From: Acidimicrobiales bacterium
GTDB lineage: Bacteria; Actinomycetota; Acidimicrobiia; Acidimicrobiales; SHLQ01
Length of the DNA: 7,132 bases
Assembly (NCBI GenBank): GCA_013002375.1
Contig: JABDJW010000181.1
Location: forward strand, 1-7,132
Direction: 5' to 3'
Both the position numbers and the translations under genes were made by a program. The notes under the pieces were generated by a model that worked only from the letters and a program-made list of their open reading frames with translations, searched no databases and had not been told where the DNA came from. Positions 1-5,878 of the stretch are shown here, piece by piece. Within the stretch, counting starts at the first letter, position 1, and each line of letters begins with the position of its first letter.

Positions 1-405
1 GTCACCGATCGTGAACACCATGTCGGGAAGTTCTTCTCCGATCCCACCATCGACCGAAGGCTCGGACGACACCGGGGCTTTTGGCCACACCGCCAACGTG
101 GCTCGGGTGTCGCCGGCCACCCGGGCCTCGACCACCACGCCATCCTCGCCGGTGACCGGCACCACCTCGACGAGATCATCGTCGTAGACCGGCGCCCGAA
201 ATCGAACCTCGGCTCCGCCGGTGCCCAGCCACTCCGCGCCCCAGCCCGCGGCGGGAACGTGCGAGAGATAGGCGTACACGGTCGTGCCGGCGACCAGGGC
301 CCGGGGGTACCCCGCGGCGATCGCACCGGCATCGGTGTGCACCACGTTGTCGGCGTGCTCGGGCAGGTTGATGGCCCGCACCGACCAGGGCTGCAAGTCG
401 TCCAT
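1..405 (-). CDS. MaoC-like hotdog-fold acyl dehydratase, partial (C-terminus off the left edge)
   Basis: The frame is open for 135 codons from an ATG at 405 to the window edge, so the C-terminus is missing. An in-frame TAG four codons upstream, with no other start codon between, fixes the start. The translation has a pattern typical of MaoC-like/R-specific hydratase hotdog domains: an HTDAGAIAAGYPRALVAG segment at residues 23-40 (helix entry after a His and Asp), the hydrophobic central helix TTVYAYLSHV at 41-50, and the strand VRFRAPVYDDDLVEVV at 67-82, which matches the usual 'vrF..Pvy.gD.v' strand. Family members hydrate or dehydrate acyl thioesters in the cytoplasm, often in lipid or steroid breakdown, but the substrate cannot be read here. 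The sequence after residue 110 is Ser/Pro-rich and may be a linker to a second hotdog domain. The gene diverges from the AlkB-like gene. A thioesterase-type hotdog protein is the main alternative. Confidence 0.72.
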   Translation of the reverse strand, partial: MDDLQPWSVRAINLPEHADNVVHTDAGAIAAGYPRALVAGTTVYAYLSHVPAAGWGAEWLGTGGAEVRFRAPVYDDDLVEVVPVTGEDGVVVEARVAGDTRATLAVWPKAPVSSEPSVDGGIGEELPDMVFTIGD

Positions 406-411
406 CGACCA

Positions 412-417
412 ACCCTA
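412..417 (-). promoter_or_regulatory. Candidate -10 box (TAGGGT) for a leaderless dehydratase transcript
   Basis: Read on the minus strand, TAGGGT fits TANNNT and is followed by six bases (TGGTCG) and then the ATG at 405. This spacing would put transcription start at or beside the A of the start codon. I see no convincing -35 box. The AGGG within the same box could instead act as a weak ribosome binding site 7 bases from the ATG, so the reading is not unique. Confidence 0.4.
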
Positions 418-620
418 GGCAAGCCGGCCGAGGGAGTGCCGCGGTGGGCAGGCCTCAATCCGCACCGCCGATCCGCCGACGGGGTACCAATGCTTCGTCT
501 GCAACGCCTCGCCTTCGGGCCCCGCCCGGCGCCGCCGACCGCACCCGAACAACCACCGCTCGGCGGCGCCATTCTCGACGCCCCGTAGCCGGCGGACTTT
601 CCCTACGGAGCGCCGTTCGC

Positions 621-626
621 TAGCAT
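621..626 (+). promoter_or_regulatory. Candidate -10 box (TAGCAT) for a leaderless AlkB transcript
   Basis: TAGCAT lies 7 bases upstream of the ATG at 634 and fits TANNNT. There is no purine-rich Shine-Dalgarno sequence between it and the start codon (CGAACAC), so a transcript starting at the ATG explains the layout better than a leadered one. No good -35 hexamer is visible; ACTTTC around 596-601 is the nearest candidate. Confidence 0.45.
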
Positions 627-633
627 CGAACAC

Positions 634-1254
634 ATGTTCGCCATCTCGCAGGCCGAGGTGACCCCACCGGCGACCTATCAGACCAGCCTGCTGGCTTCGG
701 GCGCGCCCGAGATTCCCCGGACACTGCGGGGCCTGGACCGCCTCGAACTCGGCCGCGGCGCCTGGATCGACTGGGCGTCGGACTGGCTCGGCGGCTCCGA
801 TCACTGGTTCCACCGCCTGGCCACCGAGCTGCCCTGGCAAGCGGCCTCACGGCCGATGTACGACCGAGTCGTCGACGTGCCGCGGCTGATCTGCAACTTC
901 GACGGACCGGACACGCCGAGTGAGTTCTCCCGCATCGCCGATCTCCTCAGCGCCCACTACGGACGAAGGTTCAGTCGCATGGGCGCCAACTGGTACCGCG
1001 ACGGGCGCGACAGCGTGGCCCCCCACGCCGACAAGGTCCCCGACACCGGCGATGCCATCATCGCCATCGTGGCGGTCGGCGAGCGCCGCCCGTTCGTGCT
1101 GCGCCCGCTGGGCGGGCCCGGGCCGACCCATCGCTACCAGTTCGGCCGGGGCGATCTTCTGGTGATGGGCGGCACGACCCAGAGCTACTGGCAACACGGG
1201 GTCCCCAAGGTCAGCGGCCCCGCGGCCCGCATCAGCCTGATGTTTCGCGCCTAA
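634..1254 (+). CDS. AlkB-family Fe(II)/2-oxoglutarate-dependent dioxygenase
   Basis: This 206-residue protein has the core signatures of the AlkB superfamily in the right order: NWYRDG at 119-124 (the conserved Asn-x-Tyr), the iron-binding HAD at 131-133 (His131, Asp133), the distal iron ligand His188 in YWQHGVPKV, and RISLMFR at 199-205, the RxxxxxR motif whose first Arg holds 2-oxoglutarate. Family members oxidatively remove methyl groups such as 1-methyladenine and 3-methylcytosine from DNA or RNA, releasing formaldehyde, succinate and CO2. The length is close to that of E. coli AlkB and the human ALKBH2 core. PMYDRVVDVPRL at 75-86 fits the substrate-lid region. The gene stands alone: no ada or alkA homologue is next to it in this window. 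Chemistry is well supported; the exact lesion is not. Without a Shine-Dalgarno sequence it is probably translated from a leaderless message. An ALKBH2/3-like assignment within the family is plausible but unproven. Confidence 0.9.
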   Translation: MFAISQAEVTPPATYQTSLLASGAPEIPRTLRGLDRLELGRGAWIDWASDWLGGSDHWFHRLATELPWQAASRPMYDRVVDVPRLICNFDGPDTPSEFSRIADLLSAHYGRRFSRMGANWYRDGRDSVAPHADKVPDTGDAIIAIVAVGERRPFVLRPLGGPGPTHRYQFGRGDLLVMGGTTQSYWQHGVPKVSGPAARISLMFRA

Positions 1255-1275
1255 CCACCACGATTCCTGCCGCGG

Positions 1276-1281
1276 TACCTT
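1276..1281 (+). promoter_or_regulatory. Candidate -10 box (TACCTT) before the small lipoprotein gene
   Basis: TACCTT fits TANNNT and ends 8 bases before the GTG at 1290. The purine run GGAAGA at 1283-1288 ends one base from that GTG, too close to serve as a normal ribosome binding site, so a leaderless start is the simpler reading. It lies in the 35-base gap after the AlkB stop codon, so this gene may be transcribed independently of alkB. Confidence 0.33.
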
Positions 1282-1289
1282 TGGAAGAT

Positions 1290-1922
1290 GTGAACTCGCG
1301 ACTCGTACTGGCCGTCAGCGCTGCGATCCTCTGCACCACCGGCTGCGGCGATGACGGACCTCCGACCCTCGACTACCCGGTGAGCATCTCCAACACCGGC
1401 GCCGAACTCGAAGGCCACACACCCGCCGGGTTTGCCGGCAGCGGCACCGGCTTGCTGGCCGGCGACAACCTCGACGCCGACTTCCCCGACGGCGAGGGCG
1501 TGCAGTTCTTCGTCTCGTTCGAACTGCCGGCCGGGCTCGAGGCCGGCCCGACCGTGCTCCGCTCCGAAGCGCTCGACGAGGTGGGCGACCCCTTCGAGGA
1601 CCTCGGCGCGCTGCGAGCCCACCCGATGTTCTTCGACGAGTTCGCCCCCGAGCTCTACGACCAACGGCCCGACGGTGAAGGCATCGCCTGCGAACGGGCC
1701 GACGCCACCACCATCGAATGCGATGTGACGCCCATGCTGACCAATGCGGTGGTGAAGAACCGGACCCACGTGCAATTCCGCCTTCGTTTCGACACGCCCG
1801 GGGATGGGGACGGAGAACCCGACCTGGCCCGGTTCTTCCTGACCGACCCCACGACCAACGAACCCGGAATCTTCAACCTCATCGTGGAGGCGCCCAGCCC
1901 GGCACCTGTCGACGGCAGCTAG
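1290..1922 (+). CDS. Putative lipoprotein with a DNRLRE/CBM96-like beta-sandwich region
   Basis: I chose the GTG at 1290 (210 residues) because it gives a compact signal peptide, MNSRLVLAVSAAILCTTGC, ending at Cys19 with a lipobox-like TTG-C, followed by the acidic GDD typical of actinobacterial lipoproteins. A TTG at 1281 in the same frame would add only three residues. The mature part has the rhythm of DNRLRE/CBM96-type modules: a GTGLLAGDN segment (52-60), a strand VQFFVSFELPAGL (71-83), a GDPFEDLGALRAHPMFF stretch (99-115), then IECDVTPMLTNAV (142-154) and a strand VQFRLRFD (161-168). That family relation is my inference from pattern and should be held loosely. The role is unknown; an exported, membrane-tethered protein is the firm part. 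It overlaps the convergent gene by 4 bases at the stop codons. Confidence 0.75.
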   Translation: MNSRLVLAVSAAILCTTGCGDDGPPTLDYPVSISNTGAELEGHTPAGFAGSGTGLLAGDNLDADFPDGEGVQFFVSFELPAGLEAGPTVLRSEALDEVGDPFEDLGALRAHPMFFDEFAPELYDQRPDGEGIACERADATTIECDVTPMLTNAVVKNRTHVQFRLRFDTPGDGDGEPDLARFFLTDPTTNEPGIFNLIVEAPSPAPVDGS

Positions 1923-2866
1923 GACGAGTCGGGCTCGTCCTCTCGGGCTCGAGCTCGCAGCAGCAAGACCAGGGCCGTGACGCCCACGACGGCCGCCACT
2001 GCGGACAGCACCAGGACACCGGTACCGATTTCGGTCGACTCGACCTCGCCATCGATGAAGGAATCGACCGCGTCGTTGCTCGTCGACGGCGGCGCGATGC
2101 TCGACGCCGATGGATCACCGGCTGCGGTCGGGAGCGGGTCGCCCTCTGGTTCCGAAACAGGCGGGTCGGAAACTGGCGATTCGGGTTCGACTCCCTCGGT
2201 GTCGGGCGGCGCCACGGCCGGATCGCCCGCGCCGAAGTCGAGGGTGGGGCTGGTCGGTTCGCCGGGATCATCCTGGCGGAGCGGCGGCGGGCGGAACTGG
2301 TTGCTGTCGATCAGTTCGCGGGCCGTCATCGAATAGCCGGGCCCGGTCACGATCGATTCGGGATCGAGGTTGACGAGCTCCGGTTCGCTGGCCGGCCACT
2401 GGCGCGTCAGTGGCGCCGGCGGATCGACGCCGATGTACAGGTTGCCGCCGATCAGATCGCCGAGTTGCCGGGTGCAATCGACGTTGCAGTACCCCATGAA
2501 ATACATGCCGGGCAGGAGATCGTCAGGGAGTTCGAACGTGATCGATGCTCGCAGCCGCAACCAACCCTGGGCATCGGTTTCCAGTAGGTCGATCGGGCCG
2601 ACCTCGATCCGTTCCGAGCTGGGCAACTCACCGAATTCGGGATCGGCCAACGCGATGTAGGCCGAGAACGGGCCGTCCTCCACCCAGCCGTACGCGCCAC
2701 CTCCGGTGTAGCCGACCATCGTGGCCGTCTCACCCGGTTCGTAGCGGTCGCGGACCGGGTCGAACCAACTGCCGCCGGCCAAGGCGGGGGCGGCCAGCAT
2801 CCCGCCCGTCACCACGAAAGCGACCAGCGAACCGACCAGCGACCGACAGGCTCGACTGCGTTTCAT
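1919..2866 (-). CDS. Secreted protein of unknown function with a C-terminal membrane anchor
   Basis: From the ATG at 2866 the product is 315 residues. It starts with a basic n-region (MKRSRACRS), a hydrophobic core and an APALA site that suggests signal peptidase I cleavage after residue 30. An ectodomain follows (about 31-175): it opens with SWFDPVRDRYEPGETATMVGY, contains a GPFSAYIAL strand (65-73), and has GYCNVDCTRQLGDLIGG at 125-141, where Cys127 and Cys131 could form a disulphide. Residues about 190-275 are a low-complexity linker rich in Pro, Ser, Glu and Asp. A hydrophobic helix at about 282-303 and a short RARARE tail then place the C-terminus in the cytoplasm. No sortase LPxTG motif is present. 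The frame is open 17 codons further up to 2917, but those residues would precede a clear signal peptide. I do not recognise a named family. No strong ribosome binding site or TANNNT box lies in front of it. Confidence 0.82.
   Translation of the reverse strand: MKRSRACRSLVGSLVAFVVTGGMLAAPALAGGSWFDPVRDRYEPGETATMVGYTGGGAYGWVEDGPFSAYIALADPEFGELPSSERIEVGPIDLLETDAQGWLRLRASITFELPDDLLPGMYFMGYCNVDCTRQLGDLIGGNLYIGVDPPAPLTRQWPASEPELVNLDPESIVTGPGYSMTARELIDSNQFRPPPLRQDDPGEPTSPTLDFGAGDPAVAPPDTEGVEPESPVSDPPVSEPEGDPLPTAAGDPSASSIAPPSTSNDAVDSFIDGEVESTEIGTGVLVLSAVAAVVGVTALVLLLRARAREDEPDSS
1921..1941 (+). terminator. Candidate hairpin terminator for the small lipoprotein gene
   Basis: AGGACGAG at 1921-1928 pairs perfectly with CTCGTCCT at 1934-1941 around a 5-base TCGGG loop. 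It begins within the stop codon of the plus-strand lipoprotein gene. No T-tract follows, so this would be a U-less, actinobacterial style terminator. On the other strand it falls inside the last codons of the convergent gene, where it may simply be coding sequence. Confidence 0.38.
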
Positions 2867-2941
2867 GCTTCGATGGTGCCACACCGCGCTGCGGCCGAGC
2901 GGGCAGCCCCGGCCCATGCAAATGGACTGATCGAGGGCTGT

Positions 2942-3100
2942 TCAACCCGCCGCCGGAACCACCGGAGCAAACAACGCACGCAGGTCGGCGCGCCCGGCGA
3001 GCGCGAGCCGCCGATACACCTTGTGCAGGTGGTTGTCGACGGTGCGGGCCGAGACGAAGTGCCGCTGCGCCGCCTGGGCCAAGGCCGCAAATCGCGCCAT
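2942..3100 (-). pseudogene. 3' remnant of a LuxR-family (GerE-type) transcriptional regulator
   Basis: Read on the minus strand, this frame encodes 52 residues from an ATG at 3100 to a TGA at 2942-2944. Its centre, FVSARTVDNHLHKVYRRL followed by ALAGRADLRAL, is the recognition helix and last helix of a LuxR/GerE C-terminal DNA-binding domain. The usual preceding half (the LTxREREV and GLSNREIA part) is missing or unrecognisable: only ALAQAAQRH stands there. The frame is open back to a TAA at 3179-3181 but offers no other start codon and no receiver, ATPase or ligand domain. I found no continuation of the domain in the other minus-strand frames. It is therefore best read as the surviving tail of a regulator whose 5' part was deleted or decayed. 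A functional 52-residue protein is possible but unlikely. Confidence 0.66.
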
Positions 3101-3134
3101 CGTCGTGTCGGGAGCGGCGGGCTCGATCGGTCGG

Positions 3135-3154
3135 CCTACGTAGGTAGAACTACC
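3135..3154. promoter_or_regulatory. Palindromic operator-like site CCTACGTAGGTAGAACTACC
   Basis: CCTACGTAGG at 3135-3144 is a perfect 10-base palindrome. It overlaps a second inverted repeat, GGTAG-AA-CTACC at 3143-3154. The four half-sites (CCTAC, GTAGG, GGTAG, CTACC) are versions of one motif. It lies between the luxR remnant and the putative promoter of the propeller gene, centred about 40-55 bases upstream of the likely transcription start, where an activator or repressor could bind. No regulator can be assigned. Confidence 0.4.
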
Positions 3155-3179
3155 GATGCGGACGGCCTGGTCGCCTTTT

Positions 3180-3185
3180 TATGGT
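3180..3185 (+). promoter_or_regulatory. Candidate -10 box (TATGGT) for the propeller lipoprotein gene
   Basis: TATGGT fits TANNNT and would start transcription near 3192, leaving a leader of about 20 bases that contains the ribosome binding site AGGAAG at 3197-3202. The -35 region is weak (TGCGGA at 3157-3162). The layout differs from the leaderless boxes in front of other genes here. Confidence 0.35.
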
Positions 3186-3196
3186 CATGGCACGAC

Positions 3197-3202
3197 AGGA
3201 AG
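3197..3202 (+). promoter_or_regulatory. Ribosome binding site AGGAAG that decides the propeller gene start
   Basis: AGGAAG ends 9 bases before the ATG at 3212 and 15 before the next in-frame ATG at 3218, so it favours 3212. The same frame is open much further upstream, back to 2873, but that stretch overlaps the luxR remnant antisense and gives no signal peptide, so it is not part of the gene. Confidence 0.65.
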
Positions 3203-3211
3203 CGGGAACCC

Positions 3212-5872
3212 ATGGCCATGCATCACCCCAGTACTCATCTCCTGCGAAGCACACTCACCGTTGCTGCGTTGATGCTCTTCGCGACAAGTTGCGCGCTTCT
3301 GACCAGGGTCAGCCAGACCGACAGCAACACGTTGCCCGATGCGGCGTCGTCCGACGTCGCCCTCTCGGCCACCGGCCAGTTCGCGGTCTTCACCACTGCG
3401 GCAACCGATATGACCCCGGCCGACACGAACGGCAGCAACGACATCTACCTGCGCGACAACCAGAGCGGGACCACGCAGCTGATCTCGGTCACACCGGCCG
3501 GGGTGGCCGGCACCGGCACCAGCCACAGCGCGGACATCTCGGGCGACGGACGCTTCGTCGTCTTCGTGTCCTCGGCCGCCGATCTGGTGGCCGGCGACAC
3601 CAACGGCACGTCCGATGTCTTCCTGCGGGACCGCCAGACCGGCACGACCGAGCTGGTCTCGGTCACGAACACCGGCCTCGGCGCGAACAGTTCGTCCAAC
3701 AGTCCCTCGGTCTCCGACGATGGCCGGTTCGTCGCGTTCGCCACCTTCGCGACCAACCTGTTCGCCGGTGACCTCAACGGCGCGTCCGACATCGTGATGA
3801 AGGACCGCCTGAACGGAAACAACACGCCGGTCAGCCGATCGACCAACCCCGTCGGCCCCACCGATGGGGCCAGCACCCGACCGACGATCGCCGCCGACGG
3901 GTCGGTCATCGTCTACGAGTCCTACGCCACCAACATCGTCACCGACGACACGAACGGCGAACTCGACGTGTTCCACTGGACCCGCATCGGGGCGACCAAC
4001 GAACTGGTCTCCCGCGACGTGGGCGGCAACGCGGCCAACGGGCCCAGCCGCAAGGCCGACGTATCCGCCGACGGCGAGACGGTTGCGTTCGAATCGACCG
4101 CCACCGACCTGGTCACCAACGACACCAACACGTATCGCGACATCTTCGTGCGGGCGATGACTCCGGCCACGACCGAGATGATCACCACCAGCTCGACCGG
4201 CGGGGCCACCAATTTCCCGAGCGAAGGGCCGTCGATCAGCGCCGACGGCACCCGCGTGTCCTTTCACGCCAGCGCCTCCAACCTGGTGCCCGACGACACC
4301 AACGGTTACGTCGACGCATTCGTCTGGCAGGCCGGTTCCGACATCGAACGGGTGAGCATGGCACTGGACCTGTTCGGGCCGGTGGAGGGCAACGGATCGT
4401 CATTGTGGCCGGCCCTCAGTGATGACGGCACCGCAGTGGGCTTCGCGACCGCCGCCCTGAACCTCAGCAGCGAAAGCGCGACCACCACGAACGGTGCCAG
4501 CGACATCGTCGTGCGCGCGGCCCGGGTGCCCCACATCGACAGCACCAGCACCACAATTCTGCGGGTCGGGAGCGCGCGCGAGGTCACCTTCACCGGGCGT
4601 GACTTTGCTCCTGACGCCACCGTGCTGATCCCCGGTGGAGCCGGAGCCGCGACGATCGTCAGCCAGACGGCGACCGAGATCGTGGCCGACGTCACTGCGC
4701 TGGGCGACCCCGGCGATCGCGATGTCTGGGTGGTGAACCCGCAACCCCAGTTGGGCCAAGGGTTCCTCGGCGCCGCCGACCGGGTCTCGATGACGGCCTG
4801 GGATTCGCCCCGGTCGATCACGAACGCAGCCGATGCTCCGGTCGCCGATGACTACGACATGTCAGACCGCTATGTCGTGTTCTCGACCGCGGCGACCAAC
4901 ATCCTCCCCGGCGACACCAACGGCGTCTCCGATGTGTTCCGTTACGACCGGCTCACCGGTACCACCGAGCTGGTTTCCGAACAGACCAACGGCAACCCGT
5001 TCCTCGCCGCAACGTTCAACCCGTCGATCTCCGACGACGGCCGCTTCGTGGCGTTCGAGGGCCAGAGCACGATCGTGGGTAACCGGTACCTGACCGTGTG
5101 GCTGAAGGACATGGACACCGGGACGGCCACGATCATCGCGCCGCTCGCCTGCGTGGACAGTTCCTTCGTCGAACTCGAACCGCACATCAGTGGTGACGGA
5201 AACTGGATGGCGTTTCGCCAGCCATGGACCAGTTCATGCACCTCCAACACCGGGATCGTCCGCTACGACCGAAGCAACGACCAGACCGAGTGGGTGACGG
5301 TCGACAGTGCCGGCCAGCCCTGGAACGGCGCCAGCTGGAGAAAGCCCAGCATCAGCGAGGACGGCTCACGTATCGCAACAGAGCGCTCGGTGAACCTTGC
5401 GGTCCTGTACGACCTCACCCGGCCGCTGAGCGATCCGGACTACAGCACCGTCGTGAACGACACCATCTCGAGCGGATTCACGCCGCGCCCGTGGATCAGC
5501 GGCGACGGCGATACGGTGGCCATGACCGTGGGTTCTCCGTTCCAGGTGTATGCCTACGAGCACTCGACCGGCGTCGCCGCGCAGGTGGTCTTCGACGAGA
5601 ACGGCGGGAATCTCGACTGGTCGGCTTCGACGATCGACCTCGACCATGCCGGCGATCGGCTTGCATTCCGCAGTACGGGCAACGATCTGGGCCATGCCAT
5701 CGGTGACCCCACCGGCGACCTCTACGTGCAGGACCGAGTGACCGGTCATCTGCTCCGCATCGGCAACGGACAGTACCCACCGGCGATCAGCCCGAACGGA
5801 TCGTGCGCGGTCTACCGCGAGTACGGCAATGACCTCCGGCTGACCGACCTCGACGGCACCTGCGCGCCGTAG
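3212..5872 (+). CDS. Exported lipoprotein with two PD40/TolB-like beta-propellers and an IPT/TIG-like domain
   Basis: The 886-residue product begins with a signal peptide (hydrophobic LTVAALMLFATS) that ends at Cys27, probably a lipidated cysteine although Ala at -3 makes the lipobox atypical. Residues about 43-437 hold seven repeats of about 57 residues. Each has a core like 'SxDGRFVAFxSxATNL', then a D-T-N-G-x-x-D loop, then a strand such as TTELVSV. Residues about 440-512 resemble an IPT/TIG immunoglobulin-like domain (REVTFTGRDFAPDATVLI, ending DVWVVNP). Residues about 538-886 hold seven further, more divergent repeats. Such PD40 proteins fold as beta-propellers and usually act as periplasmic or surface binding scaffolds; TolB is the classic example, but nothing here shows a Tol-Pal system. 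No enzyme active site is visible. The loops with Asp71, Asp129, Asp187, Asp246, Asp304 and Asp362 look like calcium sites. The gene has its own ribosome binding site and converges on a luciferase-like gene 6 bases away. Confidence 0.85.
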   Translation: MAMHHPSTHLLRSTLTVAALMLFATSCALLTRVSQTDSNTLPDAASSDVALSATGQFAVFTTAATDMTPADTNGSNDIYLRDNQSGTTQLISVTPAGVAGTGTSHSADISGDGRFVVFVSSAADLVAGDTNGTSDVFLRDRQTGTTELVSVTNTGLGANSSSNSPSVSDDGRFVAFATFATNLFAGDLNGASDIVMKDRLNGNNTPVSRSTNPVGPTDGASTRPTIAADGSVIVYESYATNIVTDDTNGELDVFHWTRIGATNELVSRDVGGNAANGPSRKADVSADGETVAFESTATDLVTNDTNTYRDIFVRAMTPATTEMITTSSTGGATNFPSEGPSISADGTRVSFHASASNLVPDDTNGYVDAFVWQAGSDIERVSMALDLFGPVEGNGSSLWPALSDDGTAVGFATAALNLSSESATTTNGASDIVVRAARVPHIDSTSTTILRVGSAREVTFTGRDFAPDATVLIPGGAGAATIVSQTATEIVADVTALGDPGDRDVWVVNPQPQLGQGFLGAADRVSMTAWDSPRSITNAADAPVADDYDMSDRYVVFSTAATNILPGDTNGVSDVFRYDRLTGTTELVSEQTNGNPFLAATFNPSISDDGRFVAFEGQSTIVGNRYLTVWLKDMDTGTATIIAPLACVDSSFVELEPHISGDGNWMAFRQPWTSSCTSNTGIVRYDRSNDQTEWVTVDSAGQPWNGASWRKPSISEDGSRIATERSVNLAVLYDLTRPLSDPDYSTVVNDTISSGFTPRPWISGDGDTVAMTVGSPFQVYAYEHSTGVAAQVVFDENGGNLDWSASTIDLDHAGDRLAFRSTGNDLGHAIGDPTGDLYVQDRVTGHLLRIGNGQYPPAISPNGSCAVYREYGNDLRLTDLDGTCAP
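3338..4522 (+). repeat. First propeller: seven PD40-type blades with calcium-like loops
   Basis: Blade cores start near residues 47, 107, 165, 224, 281, 340 and 400 of the encoded protein. The loop DTNGxxD or a close variant is at 71, 129, 187 (DLNGASD), 246, 304 (DTNTYRD, Gly lost) and 362. In the seventh blade it has become TTNGASD at 425-431, with the first Asp lost. The repeat unit is also visible in the DNA as recurring 'GACACCAACGG'. Confidence 0.75.
4529..4747 (+). other. IPT/TIG-like immunoglobulin-fold domain between the propellers
   Basis: Residues 440-512 contain the signature order of a TIG domain: a leading strand, 'G.. REVTFTGRDFAPDATVLIPGG' with the conserved Gly-x-x-Phe, a middle 'SQTATEIVADV' strand, and a closing 'GDRDVWVVNP'. 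These domains are common spacers or binding modules in surface proteins. The assignment is by eye. Confidence 0.6.
4823..5869 (+). repeat. Second propeller: seven more divergent blades
   Basis: Blade cores begin near residues 546, 604, 656, 711, 760, 808 and 857. Only the first of them keeps the calcium-type loop (DTNGVSD at 568-574). The others have short or substituted loops, such as SNTG and PTGD. The cysteines at 647, 676, 865 and 884 are all in this half, whereas the first propeller has none after Cys27. Confidence 0.68.
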
Positions 5873-5878
5873 CACCGC

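Noticed and set aside
259..588. Plus-strand 109-codon frame antisense to the dehydratase and through the gap
   Set aside because: More than half of it is the antisense of a hotdog domain, and its tail is Pro/Ala/Arg-rich noise.
415..840. Minus-strand 141-codon frame across the divergent gap and the AlkB gene
   Set aside because: It overlaps the well-supported AlkB gene antisense and shows no domain or signal. The gap itself (406-633) shows only promoter-like boxes.
1718..2587. Plus-strand 289-codon frame opposite the anchored surface protein
   Set aside because: It is very rich in Arg and Gly with no domain, and is out of frame with two genes that both have clear signal peptides.
3176..3180. 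Run of five T as a plus-strand intrinsic terminator
   Set aside because: No stable hairpin sits directly before it and no plus-strand gene ends nearby. It more likely belongs to the promoter region of the propeller gene.
2873..3211. Upstream extension of the propeller gene in the same open frame
   Set aside because: It runs antisense to the luxR remnant, has biased low-information residues, and would bury the signal peptide. The AGGAAG site before 3212 fixes the start.
3185..4267. Long 360-codon minus-strand open frame opposite the propeller gene
   Set aside because: It mirrors the repeat pattern of the plus-strand gene, contains no recognisable domain, and its composition (VGG, VGD, DDV) is what the opposite strand of the DTNG repeats would give.
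3338..4522. DNA repeats in the propeller gene considered as a CRISPR-like or satellite array
   Set aside because: The repeats are imperfect, keep the reading frame and translate into beta-propeller blades, so they are protein repeats.
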